Assembly: GCF_002954715.1 (NCBI RefSeq)
Contig: NZ_MSCP01000001.1
Coordinates: 2,052,708 to 2,116,707, forward strand
Source of the DNA: Aliivibrio sifiae
GTDB taxonomy: Bacteria > Pseudomonadota > Gammaproteobacteria > Enterobacterales > Vibrionaceae
DNA: 64,000 nucleotides
Direction: 5' to 3'
A program made the position numbers and the translations under genes. The notes below the pieces were generated by a model. It made no database searches. It was not told the origin of the DNA and was given only the letters and a program-made list of their open reading frames with translations. Each line of letters starts with the position of its first letter. Position 1 is the stretch's first letter. Below, piece after piece: positions 1-8,593 of the stretch.

Positions 1-60
1 TAAGTAAGAGCAAACTAGTGATTATCAATTCACAAGTGCCCACACAGATTAATAGGTTTC
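1..60 (-). other. rRNA operon leader, 16S-proximal part (cut by window edge)
   Basis: This is the transcribed spacer between boxA and the missing 16S gene. It contains the complement of CTGTGTGGGCAC at 37-48 and no coding frame. The 16S 5' end is not in the window. Confidence 0.75.
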
Positions 61-264
61 AAATTGTTAAAGAGCAAACTTCAACTTTCTAAGCCTTTCG
101 GCTTTCTCTTGAAGCGGACGGTCATAATACTTACTTAATATTAAGTGTCAAGCACTTAACTTAATAAATAATTAAAACAACCTCACTAGACATTGAACCT
201 TGATTTAACTCATTAGCTCCTTGTCAGTGAGGCGGCATTATAGAGAGTCTTTTATTTCATGCAA
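61..264 (-). promoter_or_regulatory. rRNA operon promoters P1/P2 and antitermination leader
   Basis: On the minus strand P1 has TTGCAT (259-264), 16 bp, TATAAT (237-242) and a GC-rich discriminator GCCGCC, the layout of stringently controlled rrn P1 promoters. P2 has TTGACA (146-151), 16 bp, TATTAT (124-129). Downstream come a small hairpin AAGCC-GAAA-GGCTT (91-104; boxB position) and a boxA TGCTCTTTAACAATTT (61-76), followed by CTGTGTGGGCAC (37-48), a block that also precedes 16S genes in enterobacteria. The 16S gene itself must lie to the left of base 1. The order clpB-rrn is also that of E. coli clpB-rrsG. Confidence 0.9.
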
Positions 265-334
265 CTGTTTTTTAGTAAAAATACTGAAAAGCAGCTTAAG
301 TGATTAAAATTAACTCAACCAGTACTTTTAAACA

Positions 335-2920
335 TCAAAAATCATCATTTTGAGTGGCAATCAGTTGATTATCTTTTACTTTCAACTTAATCGCTTCTCC
401 CGTTCTTAATTTTCCACTTAAAATATCCTGTGCTAAAGGATTCTCTATATAAGTCTGAATTGCTCTTTTTAATGGCCTTGCTCCATAGATAGGATCAAAC
501 CCAGCTTCAGCAATTAAATTTAAGGCTTCGTTTGTTATTTCTAGTTGGTAGTCTTTTTCATTCAATCGTTTTTCTAAACGTTGTAATTGTATAGATGCAA
601 TATTCTTAATATGATCTTGACCTAATGGGTGGAAAACAACAGTTTCATCAACTCGATTTAAAAACTCTGGTCTAAAGTGCTGACCTACAACTTCCATAAC
701 CAACGCTTTAATTCCCTCGTAATCTAACTCTCCAAAATGCTGCTGAATTTTATCAGAGCCTAAATTAGAGGTCATAATGATTACTGTATTTTTAAAATCA
801 ACGGTACGACCTTGACCATCAGTTAATCGTCCATCATCCAAGACTTGCAAAAGGATATTAAATACATCTGGATGTGCTTTTTCTACTTCATCAAGCAATA
901 AGACCGAATAAGGTTTGCGTCTAACCGCCTCTGTTAGATAACCACCTTCTTCATAACCGACATAACCAGGAGGAGCACCAACAAGTCTTGCAACTGAATG
1001 CTTTTCCATAAATTCAGACATATCAATGCGGACCATGGCATCCTCACTATCAAACATGAAGTTAGCTAATGATTTACATAATTCTGTTTTACCCACACCA
1101 GTAGGACCTAAAAATAAAAAGGAACCTATTGGTCGATTTGGATCAGATAAACCAGCTCTACTTCTACGGATCGCATTAGATACCGCTTCAACAGCTTCAG
1201 ATTGTCCTATCACTCGATGGTGCAATACTTCTTCCATCTTTAATAGCTTATCTCTTTCCCCTTCCAGCATTTTATTTACTGGGATCCCAGTCTGACGAGA
1301 AAGCACTTCGGCGATTTCACAATCTGTTACTTTATTCTTTAACAAGCTCATCTCTTGCATTTCAGCTTGTGCAGCAAGGTCTAATTGTTTTTCTAACTCT
1401 GGAATACGTCCATATTGTAATTCAGACATGCGATTTAAATCGCCCGCACGTCGAGCGATGTCCATATTGCTTCTTGCTGTATCTAACTCTGTTTTTATAT
1501 GTTGAGTTCCAGAAAGCGCTGCTTTTTCAGCTTTCCAGACCTCTTCTAGCTCAGAGTAATCTCGCTCTTTCTCTCTTAATTCAAGGTTTAACGAGTCTAA
1601 GCGTTTTAAACTTGCATCATCACTTTCTTTAACTAATGCCTGTTGCTCTATTTTTAATTGGATAATTTTACGATCAAGTTTATCAAGTGACTCTGGCTTA
1701 GAATCTATCTCCATTCGGATACTTGATGCAGCTTCATCTATTAAATCAATCGCTTTATCTGGTAATTGTCTATCAGATATATAGCGATGAGATAGCGTCG
1801 CAGCGGCAACAATAGCAGGATCGGTAATCTCAACGTGATGATGGATTTCGTAACGTTCTTTTAAACCACGTAATATAGCGATCGTATCCTCGACAGTTGG
1901 CTCATCAACAATGACCTTTTGAAAACGTCTTTCTAGTGCAGGATCTTTTTCTATATATTGACGGTATTCATCTAATGTCGTGGCACCAACACAATGCAAA
2001 TCACCACGAGCTAATGCAGGTTTAAGCATATTACCCGCATCCATAGAACCTTCGCCTTTACCTGCTCCAACCATGGTATGAACTTCATCAATGAAGAGAA
2101 TTACATTACCTTCTTCTTTTGCCAGTTCATTTAAAACCGCTTTTAAGCGCTCTTCAAACTCACCTCGAAATTTAGCACCGGCAACCAATGCACCAATATC
2201 TAAAGACAATACTCTTTTATGCTTTAAGCCTTCAGGAACCTCACCATTAATAATACGTTGAGCTAAACCTTCGACAATCGCTGTTTTACCAACACCTGGT
2301 TGGCCAATAATTACGGGATTATTTTTAGTTCGTCTTTGAAGTACTTGAATAGTGCGGCGAATTTCATCATCACGTCCGATTACAGGATCTAATTTTCCTT
2401 GTTCTGCTTTCTCAGTAAGATCGACGGTAAATTTTTCTAAAGCTTGACGTTTTTCTTCTGCATTTTGATCATTTACTTTCTCGCCACCACGTATTTCATC
2501 AATAGATTTTGAAATTTTAGTTTCTGTAAGTCCAAACTCTCTGAATAAATTACCTAATGGTCCTTTATCTTCAATAGCTGCAAGCATGAATATTTCAGAA
2601 GAAATATAAGCATCTTTGCGTTTCTGAGCGATTTTGTCACACAAATTAAAAATAACGCCCATGTTTGATGACAACTGCACATCACCGCCAATACCTGTTA
2701 CTTTTGGAGCCTTGTCTAGGATTTCAGATAGCTTTGAACGAAGTTGAGTTACATCAATATTAAGTAATGTCAGTAGTGGTCTGATAGTACTGCCATCTTG
2801 ATTTAATAACGCCACCATTAAATGGGTTGGCTCTATATATTGATGATCTTGACCCAATGCTAATGATTGAGCATCTGAAATGGCGATTTGAAATTTACTG
2901 GTAAATCGGTCTAAACGCAT
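335..2920 (-). CDS. clpB: ClpB disaggregase (AAA+ chaperone)
   Basis: Hexameric cytosolic ATPase that pulls polypeptides out of aggregates together with DnaK. The 861-residue length fits the family (about 857). Visible in order: Clp_N substrate domain (about 1-145), first Walker A GQPGVGKT at 206-213 with Walker B VILFIDE, the charged coiled-coil middle domain (about 400-530), and the second AAA+ module with GPTGVGKT near 606-613 and [13 protein letters not shown]. The start has a good AGGAG-type ribosome site. It is preceded by its own sigma-32-like promoter (2963-2991), so it is probably transcribed apart from rluD-pgeF. No convincing terminator separates it from the rrn promoters downstream. 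Confidence 0.98.
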   Translation of the reverse strand: MRLDRFTSKFQIAISDAQSLALGQDHQYIEPTHLMVALLNQDGSTIRPLLTLLNIDVTQLRSKLSEILDKAPKVTGIGGDVQLSSNMGVIFNLCDKIAQKRKDAYISSEIFMLAAIEDKGPLGNLFREFGLTETKISKSIDEIRGGEKVNDQNAEEKRQALEKFTVDLTEKAEQGKLDPVIGRDDEIRRTIQVLQRRTKNNPVIIGQPGVGKTAIVEGLAQRIINGEVPEGLKHKRVLSLDIGALVAGAKFRGEFEERLKAVLNELAKEEGNVILFIDEVHTMVGAGKGEGSMDAGNMLKPALARGDLHCVGATTLDEYRQYIEKDPALERRFQKVIVDEPTVEDTIAILRGLKERYEIHHHVEITDPAIVAAATLSHRYISDRQLPDKAIDLIDEAASSIRMEIDSKPESLDKLDRKIIQLKIEQQALVKESDDASLKRLDSLNLELREKERDYSELEEVWKAEKAALSGTQHIKTELDTARSNMDIARRAGDLNRMSELQYGRIPELEKQLDLAAQAEMQEMSLLKNKVTDCEIAEVLSRQTGIPVNKMLEGERDKLLKMEEVLHHRVIGQSEAVEAVSNAIRRSRAGLSDPNRPIGSFLFLGPTGVGKTELCKSLANFMFDSEDAMVRIDMSEFMEKHSVARLVGAPPGYVGYEEGGYLTEAVRRKPYSVLLLDEVEKAHPDVFNILLQVLDDGRLTDGQGRTVDFKNTVIIMTSNLGSDKIQQHFGELDYEGIKALVMEVVGQHFRPEFLNRVDETVVFHPLGQDHIKNIASIQLQRLEKRLNEKDYQLEITNEALNLIAEAGFDPIYGARPLKRAIQTYIENPLAQDILSGKLRTGEAIKLKVKDNQLIATQNDDF

Positions 2921-2962
2921 AACCCTCTCCTAGAGAAGAAAAGTAAGTAACTATTACTTCTT

Positions 2963-2991
2963 AAATGGGGTTTCGTGCTTTAGAAATCAAC
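2963..2991 (-). promoter_or_regulatory. sigma-32 (RpoH) type heat-shock promoter of clpB
   Basis: On the minus strand GTTGATT (2985-2991) is separated by 14 bp from CCCCATTT (2963-2970). The -10 matches the RpoH consensus CCCCATNT exactly; the -35 matches CTTGAAA in part. It lies 43 bp upstream of the clpB start, where RpoH control is expected from the family. Confidence 0.8.
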
Positions 2992-3015
2992 TAAGAGGAA
3001 TGGAAATAAAAGAGA

Positions 3016-3747
3016 TTATTCGAACCAAATTAAGGTTGCTTGGCGACCTGTTTCTCCCTTTTTTCTATAAGAGAAAAATTGTTCTGTATTTGAATAAGTA
3101 CAAAGGTTTGAATAATAAACCTCTTGAACACCAACACTCTGTAAGCGTTGAGTAGCAAGTAGTTCTAAATTAGCTAGCCATTTGTCTGGATTATGACTTG
3201 GAATAAAAGCGTTTATCGCTTGAGGGTCTTGCTCACAAAACTGTAGCTTAACTTCATTACCGACTTCAAATGCAGTAGGGCCAATAGCTGGTCCACACCA
3301 CGCAATAAGCTCATTCGAAGAAAAATGCTCTACTGTATTTTCTAAAATACCATCAAGAAGGCCACGCCATCCAGCATGAGCAGCTGCAACTTCTGTTCCT
3401 TCCTTGTTACAAATAACCACAGGCAAGCAATCTGCTGTCATTACACAACATACTTGATTTGCTGTATTTGTATATGCAGCATCAACAGAAGGAGGATTCA
3501 TTAAATCTGAATGAGGAAGGGTAATAACTTTGGTTGAATGAATCTGATTTAACCACGTTGGTGCAGTAGGTAACTGCGCCAACGTAATCAGTTTTTCACG
3601 ATTGAGCACAACATCATTATGATTATCGCCAACATGATCACCTAAATTTAAACTCGAAAATGGGGCTTTAGACACACCATCTAAACGAGTCGTACTAACT
3701 ACGTTAATATTTTTAGGAGCGGACCATTTTGGCGACAATAGTGACAT
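3016..3747 (-). CDS. pgeF: Peptidoglycan editing factor PgeF (YfiH, multicopper polyphenol oxidase fold)
   Basis: Member of the DUF152/YfiH family, which removes mis-incorporated L-Ser from cell-wall precursors in E. coli; older annotations say laccase. Family signatures are seen: TADCLPV, the HAGWRG metal-site loop and a C-terminal CTYSN...FFSYR block. At 243 residues it is full length. Its ATG follows the rluD stop directly (TAAATG), so the two are translationally coupled, an order conserved in E. coli (rluD-yfiH-clpB). The function is taken from the family; the substrate is not shown by the sequence. Confidence 0.93.
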   Translation of the reverse strand: MSLLSPKWSAPKNINVVSTTRLDGVSKAPFSSLNLGDHVGDNHNDVVLNREKLITLAQLPTAPTWLNQIHSTKVITLPHSDLMNPPSVDAAYTNTANQVCCVMTADCLPVVICNKEGTEVAAAHAGWRGLLDGILENTVEHFSSNELIAWCGPAIGPTAFEVGNEVKLQFCEQDPQAINAFIPSHNPDKWLANLELLATQRLQSVGVQEVYYSNLCTYSNTEQFFSYRKKGETGRQATLIWFE

Positions 3748-4722
3748 TTAATACTCATCCTCATGCAATAGACGTTCATCGTCACGTAAAGCTTGAGATA
3801 GAGCAATCATGTCATCAGGAATTGGCGCATGGAACTCCATGACCTCACCTGTAATTGGATGGTCAAAACGTAGCATTGCAGCATGAAGCGCTTGACGATT
3901 AAAGCCACGGATCATGTCAATTAATTCTTGTGACGCACCTTTAGGGATACGAGCACGACCACCATAAGCAGTATCACCTACTAGTGGATGTTGTAGATAA
4001 GACATATGCACACGAATTTGGTGAGTACGACCTGTTTCAAGACGTAAACGTAAACGCGTATGGATACGGAAATGCTCAGCAACACGATAATGTGTTACAG
4101 CATCTTTACCTAATTCATGTACAGCCATTAGCGTACGTTTTTGAGGGTGACGTCCAATTGGTTTTTCAATCATGCCGCCAGCCGTCATACGACCTAATAC
4201 AACTGCTTCATATTCACGTGTGATCTTACGCTTTTGCAGCGCACGAACTAAACGTGTTTGGGCTGGTACTGTTTTCGCTACTACCATTAAACCAGTAGTG
4301 TCTTTATCTAAACGGTGCACGATACCTGCACGAGGTACCTCTGCAATGCTTGGATAATGGAATAACAATGCGTTTAATACCGTTTTATCCGGTGTACCTG
4401 CACCAGGATGTACTACGAAGTCACGAGGTTTATTAATTACTAATAAATCGTCATCTTCATAAACAATATCAAGAGGAATATCTTGAGCTAACCAACGTTG
4501 CTCATCTTCTAATTCTGCTTTAACTGAAATTTCTTCTCCGCCCATCATTTTTACACGAGCTTTAGTGATAACTTCACCGTTAACGGAAATTTTACCCGCT
4601 AATACCCACTCTTTGATGCGTGAACGAGAGAAATCAGAAAACAACTCTGCTGCAGCTTGATCTAAACGCTGGCCTAGTTGGCTTTCTTTTACTGTACTTG
4701 TTAACTCTATTTGTTGTGCCAT
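3748..4722 (-). CDS. rluD: 23S rRNA pseudouridine synthase RluD
   Basis: Makes pseudouridines 1911/1915/1917 in helix 69 of 23S rRNA. An S4 RNA-binding domain occupies about residues 17-75 and the RluA-type catalytic domain follows. The catalytic motif HRLDKDTTG is at 136-144 with Asp139, the same number as in E. coli RluD. The length of 324 is typical. It is the first gene of the rluD-pgeF pair and is divergent from bamD, sharing a 161 bp upstream region that contains an inverted repeat (4752-4780). Confidence 0.97.
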   Translation of the reverse strand: MAQQIELTSTVKESQLGQRLDQAAAELFSDFSRSRIKEWVLAGKISVNGEVITKARVKMMGGEEISVKAELEDEQRWLAQDIPLDIVYEDDDLLVINKPRDFVVHPGAGTPDKTVLNALLFHYPSIAEVPRAGIVHRLDKDTTGLMVVAKTVPAQTRLVRALQKRKITREYEAVVLGRMTAGGMIEKPIGRHPQKRTLMAVHELGKDAVTHYRVAEHFRIHTRLRLRLETGRTHQIRVHMSYLQHPLVGDTAYGGRARIPKGASQELIDMIRGFNRQALHAAMLRFDHPITGEVMEFHAPIPDDMIALSQALRDDERLLHEDEY

Positions 4723-4725
4723 ATC

Positions 4726-4752
4726 GAACTTTTTTTAAATTAGTGGTACTAA
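4726..4752 (+). promoter_or_regulatory. Possible sigma-E promoter of bamD
   Basis: GAACTT (4726-4731) is followed after 16 bp by ACTAA (4748-4752), one base from the sigma-E -10 TCTAA. In E. coli bamD is sigma-E dependent, which supports the reading. The -35 lacks the first G of GGAACTT, so this is tentative. Confidence 0.4.
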
Positions 4753-4780
4753 TACCAAACAAATACGTCATATTTGGTAT
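4752..4780. repeat. Inverted repeat between rluD and bamD
   Basis: ATACCAAA (4752-4759) and TTTGGTAT (4773-4780) are perfect 8 bp arms around a 13 bp centre. It lies between the divergent genes and has no U-run, so it is not a terminator. It could be an operator or an intergenic repeat family member. Confidence 0.6.
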
Positions 4781-4883
4781 CATCAACACTGTAAGTGAAA
4801 TAAACTATCGACCATTGTATCTGTTAACGACGGATTTCGTAATGGATAACTTCAGTTTTTTTAGTCAAGGATCATTTTCAAGC

Positions 4884-5609
4884 ATGAAACGCTTAACACT
4901 TTCTTCATTATTAGCCGTATCTTTACTGGTGGGTTGCTCAAGCAGTGATGATGTAATCCCTGATATCCCACCATCAGAATTATATTCTCAGGCTCAAATC
5001 TCTTTACAGGCAGGTAATTGGACAAGTGCGATAGAACGCCTTGAAGCTCTAGATTCTCGTTATCCTTTTGGTGCCTACTCAGAGCAAGTTCAACTTGATC
5101 TAATTTACGTATATTACAAAAATGATGACCTAGCTTTAGGCTTAGCTACCATTGAACGCTTTAATCGTTTAAACCCAACTAATCCAAAAGCGGACTGGGT
5201 ATTATATATGCGTGGATTAACTCATATGGCTCAAGATCGAAGCTTTATGCACGATTTATTTCGAGTAGATCGCTCGGATCGAGACCCTGAACCAGCACGT
5301 GCTGCATTTAAAGATTTTAAGCGATTACTTGATCGTTACCCAAATAGCCTTTACGCAGAAGATGCCCAAACACGTATGTTCTCATTAAAAAATCGTTTAG
5401 CAGAATATGAATTAGCGACAGCTGATTTCTATTTACGTCGAGAAGCATGGATTTCTGCAATAAAACGCAGCCAAGAACTGCAGCGAACTTATCCAGATAC
5501 AGAAGCGGCAAGAAAATCGTTAACGATAATGCTAGCTGCCTATAAAGAATTGAAATTAGATGATGCAATAAAACGTACAGAAGAATTAATTGCATTGAAC
5601 CCTCAATAG
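4884..5609 (+). CDS. bamD: Outer membrane assembly lipoprotein BamD
   Basis: Essential periplasmic lipoprotein of the BAM complex that folds outer membrane beta-barrels with BamA. The ATG at 4884 gives a 241-residue protein beginning with a lipoprotein signal: MKRLTLSSLLAVSLL then lipobox VGC with acylated Cys18. Tetratricopeptide-type helical repeats follow (for example the YSQAQISLQAGNWTSAIERL region and later FKDFKRLLDRYPNSLYAEDA). The open frame extends upstream to 4620, but that part is antisense to rluD and has no signal peptide. A strong terminator follows at 5631. Confidence 0.97.
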   Translation: MKRLTLSSLLAVSLLVGCSSSDDVIPDIPPSELYSQAQISLQAGNWTSAIERLEALDSRYPFGAYSEQVQLDLIYVYYKNDDLALGLATIERFNRLNPTNPKADWVLYMRGLTHMAQDRSFMHDLFRVDRSDRDPEPARAAFKDFKRLLDRYPNSLYAEDAQTRMFSLKNRLAEYELATADFYLRREAWISAIKRSQELQRTYPDTEAARKSLTIMLAAYKELKLDDAIKRTEELIALNPQ

Positions 5610-5630
5610 ATAGGGAGTTCCATAAAAGTA

Positions 5631-5664
5631 AAAAGCCGCACTTAAAATAAAGTGCGGCTTTTTT
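5631..5664 (+). terminator. Intrinsic terminator after bamD
   Basis: A 13 bp stem (AAAAGCCGCACTT and its complement) closes a 6-base loop and runs into a T tract. The A-rich upstream side would allow it to work in the other direction too. Confidence 0.93.
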
Positions 5665-5889
5665 ACGTCTGTTATCTTATCCTGAAATGATAGAGTTCAC
5701 AAAACCTACGAGGCTAAAAATTAACCATAAAAAACAATAGGTTGAAACAGAGCCCTAAAAACAAACATTTCTAGTAACCAACCCTTTCAATCTACCTACT
5801 TTACCCAATTCATCAAGTTTTTTTTCAAAAAAAATCTGAATGGCTTGCCTGAGATCACATTCAACCACCTTCTCAATAAAACACTTTAA
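5665..5889. other. Gene-free stretch upstream of raiA
   Basis: About 225 bp of AT-rich sequence with no open frame, no ribosome site and no convincing hairpin apart from an A8/T8 inverted repeat near 5818-5840. It may give a bent DNA segment upstream of the CRP-type promoter. I see nothing else in it. Confidence 0.5.
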
Positions 5890-5941
5890 AATAGTGATCT
5901 AGGTCACTTTATTTTTACTGTGGATCCGTAATCTGGATACA
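5890..5941 (+). promoter_or_regulatory. CRP site and promoter of raiA
   Basis: AGTGATCTAGGTCACT (5893-5908) is a nearly ideal CRP site, matching the consensus core TGTGATCTAGATCACA at 13 of 16 positions, with A/T flanks. A -10-like TAATCT lies at 5929-5934, giving a start near 5941 and placing the CRP centre near -40.5, a class II position. No good -35 is seen, as expected for such promoters. Confidence 0.8.
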
Positions 5942-5972
5942 TGCCAAACGGGGCAAGAGAGAGGAAAATCAT

Positions 5973-6335
5973 ATGAAAGTAGAAATCACTGGTAACAACA
6001 TCGACATCACTCCAGGCATCCGTGAACGTATTGAAGGGAAATTTAAAAAACTAGAAGAAAAAAGAAATCTAGACATTATTGGTCGTCACGCTAGTGTTAC
6101 AAAGCGCGCAAATGGTAAGCATAAGGTAGAAGCACAAGCAACTATCGCAGGTGGCAAAGTTGCAGCCTCAGCAGAACAAGAAGACCTATTTGGTGCAATT
6201 AGAGAGATGTACCAAAAACTAGAACGCCAACTAGATAAGCTACAACACAAAGGCGAGGCTCGCCGAGCAACTCATGCTCAAGCACCTATCGTTGAAGAGC
6301 CAGAAGTTGACCTAGAAGAGGAATACGAACAGTAA
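5973..6335 (+). CDS. raiA: Ribosome hibernation factor RaiA (YfiA/HPF family)
   Basis: Small protein that binds the 30S decoding region in cold or stationary phase and blocks translation. The 120 residues carry the sigma-54 modulation/S30EA fold: MKVEITGNNIDITPGIRERIEGKFKK start, basic middle, and an acidic C-terminal tail (VEEPEVDLEEEYEQ) like that of E. coli YfiA, which competes with mRNA/tRNA. It lacks the long C-terminal dimerisation domain of long HPF. The ribosome site GAGAGAGG is strong. The upstream CRP site suggests catabolite control of hibernation. Confidence 0.95.
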   Translation: MKVEITGNNIDITPGIRERIEGKFKKLEEKRNLDIIGRHASVTKRANGKHKVEAQATIAGGKVAASAEQEDLFGAIREMYQKLERQLDKLQHKGEARRATHAQAPIVEEPEVDLEEEYEQ

Positions 6336-6362
6336 TTAAATCGTCAACTCAAACGTTTTCTG

Positions 6363-6392
6363 AAACAGTGCTCATTTGAGCGCTGTTTTTTC
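6363..6392 (+). terminator. Intrinsic terminator after raiA
   Basis: AAACAGTGCTC (6363-6373) pairs with GAGCGCTGTTT (6378-6388) through one G-U pair, followed by T6. It ends directly at the pheA -35 element. Confidence 0.92.
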
Positions 6393-6421
6393 TTGACGCA
6401 AACTTATCGATTCCTTATTGT
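6393..6421 (+). promoter_or_regulatory. Probable promoter of pheA
   Basis: TTGACG (6393-6398), 17 bp, TATTGT (6416-6421). Only 35 bp remain before the pheA ATG, too short for a phenylalanine-rich leader peptide and attenuator of the enterobacterial kind. Confidence 0.5.
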
Positions 6422-6455
6422 GAATTAACTCTTAATTTACTAGGTTTGCATATTC

Positions 6456-7634
6456 ATGACTGATACCCACTATTCTCTCGACGATATTCGTTTACGCCTC
6501 AATGAGCTTGATAATGAATTATTAAAACTTTTCTCTGAACGTCGTAAACTCAGTCTTGAAGTAGCTAAAAGCAAAGTTCAAACCTCAAAACCTGTACGTG
6601 ATCCAAAGCGTGAACAACAACTACTCGTAAAACTAATTAAAAATGGTAAAGCATTCGATCTTGATGCTTACTATATAACTCAACTATTCCACACTATTAT
6701 TGAAGATTCTGTTTTATTACAACAAGAATATTTTCAAAACCTTACCAACCCTGAGTTAAGTAGAAAACCAGTAGCAAGAGTTGCTTATCTAGGATCAAAA
6801 GGGTCATATTCAAATCTCGCTAGTCGTCGTTATTTCAGTAAGAAAAATACTGAATTAGCAGAACTAGGATGTGAAAACTTTAGAGAAGTAATAAAAACCG
6901 TAGAATCAGGCCATGCCGATTATGGTGTCCTTCCTATTGAAAATACCAGCTCAGGTTCTATCAATGAAGTTTATGACCTCCTACAGCACACTAGCTTATA
7001 CATTGTAGGTGAACTTACTCAGCAAATTGATCATTGCTTATTAACCACCTCTGATACCACGCTAGAATCAATTAAAACTCTTTATTCTCACCCCCAGCCC
7101 CATGAGCAATGCAGTGAATTTTTACACCGTTTAGATAATGTTGAACTCATTTCTTGCTCAAGCACCGCTGATGCAATGATCGCAGTGAAAGACATAAACT
7201 CTCCACATGTTGCCGCTATTGGCAATTCAGACAGTGGTAAGCTTTATGGACTGCAATCTTTAATTACTAACATTTCAAATCAAACTGAAAATCAAACTCG
7301 TTTTATTGTAGTAGCAAGAAAGCCTGTTGATGTTTCTGAACAAATTCCAGCAAAAACAACACTGATTATGTCGACGTCTCAAGACGCAGGTTCACTTGTT
7401 GAATCTCTATTAGTTCTACGTAAATATGGAATTAATATGAGTAAACTAGAATCTCGCCCTATTATGGGGAACCCTTGGGAAGAAATGTTTTATGTTGATT
7501 TAGAAGCACATTTAAAATCAACAGCAATGAGCTCTGCAATTGAAGAATTAACAGCAATTACCCGTTATTTAAAAGTTCTCGGTTGCTACCCAATCGAAAA
7601 CGTAACACCTACAGATATTCCTCAAATTAAATAA
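6456..7634 (+). CDS. pheA: Bifunctional chorismate mutase / prephenate dehydratase
   Basis: Makes phenylpyruvate from chorismate in the phenylalanine pathway. Three parts are seen in 392 residues: AroQ chorismate mutase (about 1-90), prephenate dehydratase (about 105-285, with the GSKGSYS start and the catalytic TRF in QTRFIVVARKP), and a C-terminal ACT domain. The ACT domain has the Phe-binding ESRP motif; the usual GALV is GSLV here, a mild change. It is a monocistronic unit between the raiA terminator and a long hairpin at 7657-7688. No leader-peptide attenuator is visible. Confidence 0.97.
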   Translation: MTDTHYSLDDIRLRLNELDNELLKLFSERRKLSLEVAKSKVQTSKPVRDPKREQQLLVKLIKNGKAFDLDAYYITQLFHTIIEDSVLLQQEYFQNLTNPELSRKPVARVAYLGSKGSYSNLASRRYFSKKNTELAELGCENFREVIKTVESGHADYGVLPIENTSSGSINEVYDLLQHTSLYIVGELTQQIDHCLLTTSDTTLESIKTLYSHPQPHEQCSEFLHRLDNVELISCSSTADAMIAVKDINSPHVAAIGNSDSGKLYGLQSLITNISNQTENQTRFIVVARKPVDVSEQIPAKTTLIMSTSQDAGSLVESLLVLRKYGINMSKLESRPIMGNPWEEMFYVDLEAHLKSTAMSSAIEELTAITRYLKVLGCYPIENVTPTDIPQIK

Positions 7635-7656
7635 CAAGTCTATTTCAATACGATTA

Positions 7657-7688
7657 AATCAACTGATACTTAGCGGTATCAGTTGGTT
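7657..7688 (+). other. Long hairpin between pheA and yjjX
   Basis: CAACTGATAC (7660-7669) pairs perfectly with GTATCAGTTG (7676-7685) around a six-base loop, and three to four more pairs can be added outside. There is no T tract, so it may act as an mRNA end or processing structure rather than an intrinsic terminator. Confidence 0.55.
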
Positions 7689-7711
7689 GATATAAGGGAT
7701 TTCATCGTCAT

Positions 7712-8230
7712 ATGACACATAAAATTATTGTTGCTTCACTTAACCCTGCAAAAATACATGCTGTAGAATCTGCATTTATTCAAGCATTTCCTACTATGGA
7801 TTTTGTTTTTGAAGGCATTTCAGTTAAAAGTGATGTTTCTGAACAACCTATGACTTGTGTTGAAACAAAGCAAGGAGCAATCAATAGGGTGAATAATGCT
7901 AAAGCATTACATCCAAATGCTCATTATTACGTAGGATTAGAAGCGGGTATAGAAAACTCAGCAACGTTTGCTTGGATGATTATTGATAATGGAAAGATGA
8001 TTGGTGAATCAAGATCATCAAGTTTACCTCTCCCACCTGCGGTGATTTCTGCAGTCAATGAGGGTAAAGAGTTAGGTGTTGTTATGGATGAACAATTTAA
8101 TACTAAAAATATAAAGCAAAAAGGTGGGGCTATTGGCTTATTAACCAATAACCTATTAACAAGAAGCTCCGTTTATCAGCAAGCACTTACTCTTGCTCTG
8201 ATCCCTTTCCTTCATCCTGAACGCTTTTAG
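7712..8230 (+). CDS. yjjX: Inosine/xanthosine triphosphatase (YjjX family)
   Basis: Hydrolyses ITP and XTP to protect nucleotide pools from deaminated purines. The 172 residues fit the family, with the ITPase-like N-terminal phosphate loop IIVASLNPAKIHAV and the YVGLEAGIE and GAIGLLTNN blocks. The last 44 bp overlap the end of trpR on the other strand. In E. coli yjjX also neighbours trpR and slt. The start ATG at 7712 lies a short distance after an AAGGGA ribosome site. Confidence 0.93.
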   Translation: MTHKIIVASLNPAKIHAVESAFIQAFPTMDFVFEGISVKSDVSEQPMTCVETKQGAINRVNNAKALHPNAHYYVGLEAGIENSATFAWMIIDNGKMIGESRSSSLPLPPAVISAVNEGKELGVVMDEQFNTKNIKQKGGAIGLLTNNLLTRSSVYQQALTLALIPFLHPERF

Positions 8231-8525
8231 CACTCTGTTGAAGTAATTCCATTAGCCATTCTTTTTCATCATGAGTATGGCTTTTTAATTCATTTGAGCC
8301 TCGAGTTATTGTTGCAATACCGACGCCTAATAACTGACTAATCTGGCGTTGGCTTAACTCTCCTTGCAATAATTCATGACAAATATTAACTCGTGCTACT
8401 AGGGCATCACGCTCATCAGGAGTCATCAACATGGTCAACAAAGATTGATGCTTACCTTGCTCTGCAGCATTAGCTATCAATGCCATCACTTGCGACCAAT
8501 CTGAATATTTTGCTGAACCTGACAT
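8187..8525 (-). CDS. trpR: Trp operon repressor
   Basis: Tryptophan-binding dimeric repressor of trp and related operons. The 112 residues contain the TrpR core MLMTPDERDALVARV and the helix-turn-helix QLLGVGIATITRGSNELK. The C-terminal tail (KSVQDEGKGSEQE) is longer than in E. coli and is encoded in the stretch that overlaps yjjX. The start is set by AGGA seven bases upstream. No tryptophan operator-like palindrome is obvious in the 68 bp before it; instead a terminator hairpin from slt occupies that space. Confidence 0.95.
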   Translation of the reverse strand: MSGSAKYSDWSQVMALIANAAEQGKHQSLLTMLMTPDERDALVARVNICHELLQGELSQRQISQLLGVGIATITRGSNELKSHTHDEKEWLMELLQQSAKSVQDEGKGSEQE

Positions 8526-8544
8526 AAAATCCTCATTACAATAA

Positions 8545-8571
8545 TAAAAAAGGGAGCACTTAGGCCCCCTA
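8545..8571 (-). terminator. Intrinsic terminator between slt and trpR
   Basis: On the minus strand AGGGGGC (8564-8570) pairs with GCTCCCT (8551-8557) around a six-base loop and is followed by T6. It lies between the slt stop and the trpR start, 20 bp before the latter. Confidence 0.8.
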
Positions 8572-8593
8572 CTTTATAATCAATCTAAAATAA

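Noticed and set aside
4620-4883. N-terminal extension of bamD
   Set aside because: It is antisense to rluD, and the lipoprotein signal only starts at 4884.
6336-6455. Phe-leader attenuator ahead of pheA
   Set aside because: The hairpin there is the raiA terminator with its own T tract; no Phe-rich leader frame is present.
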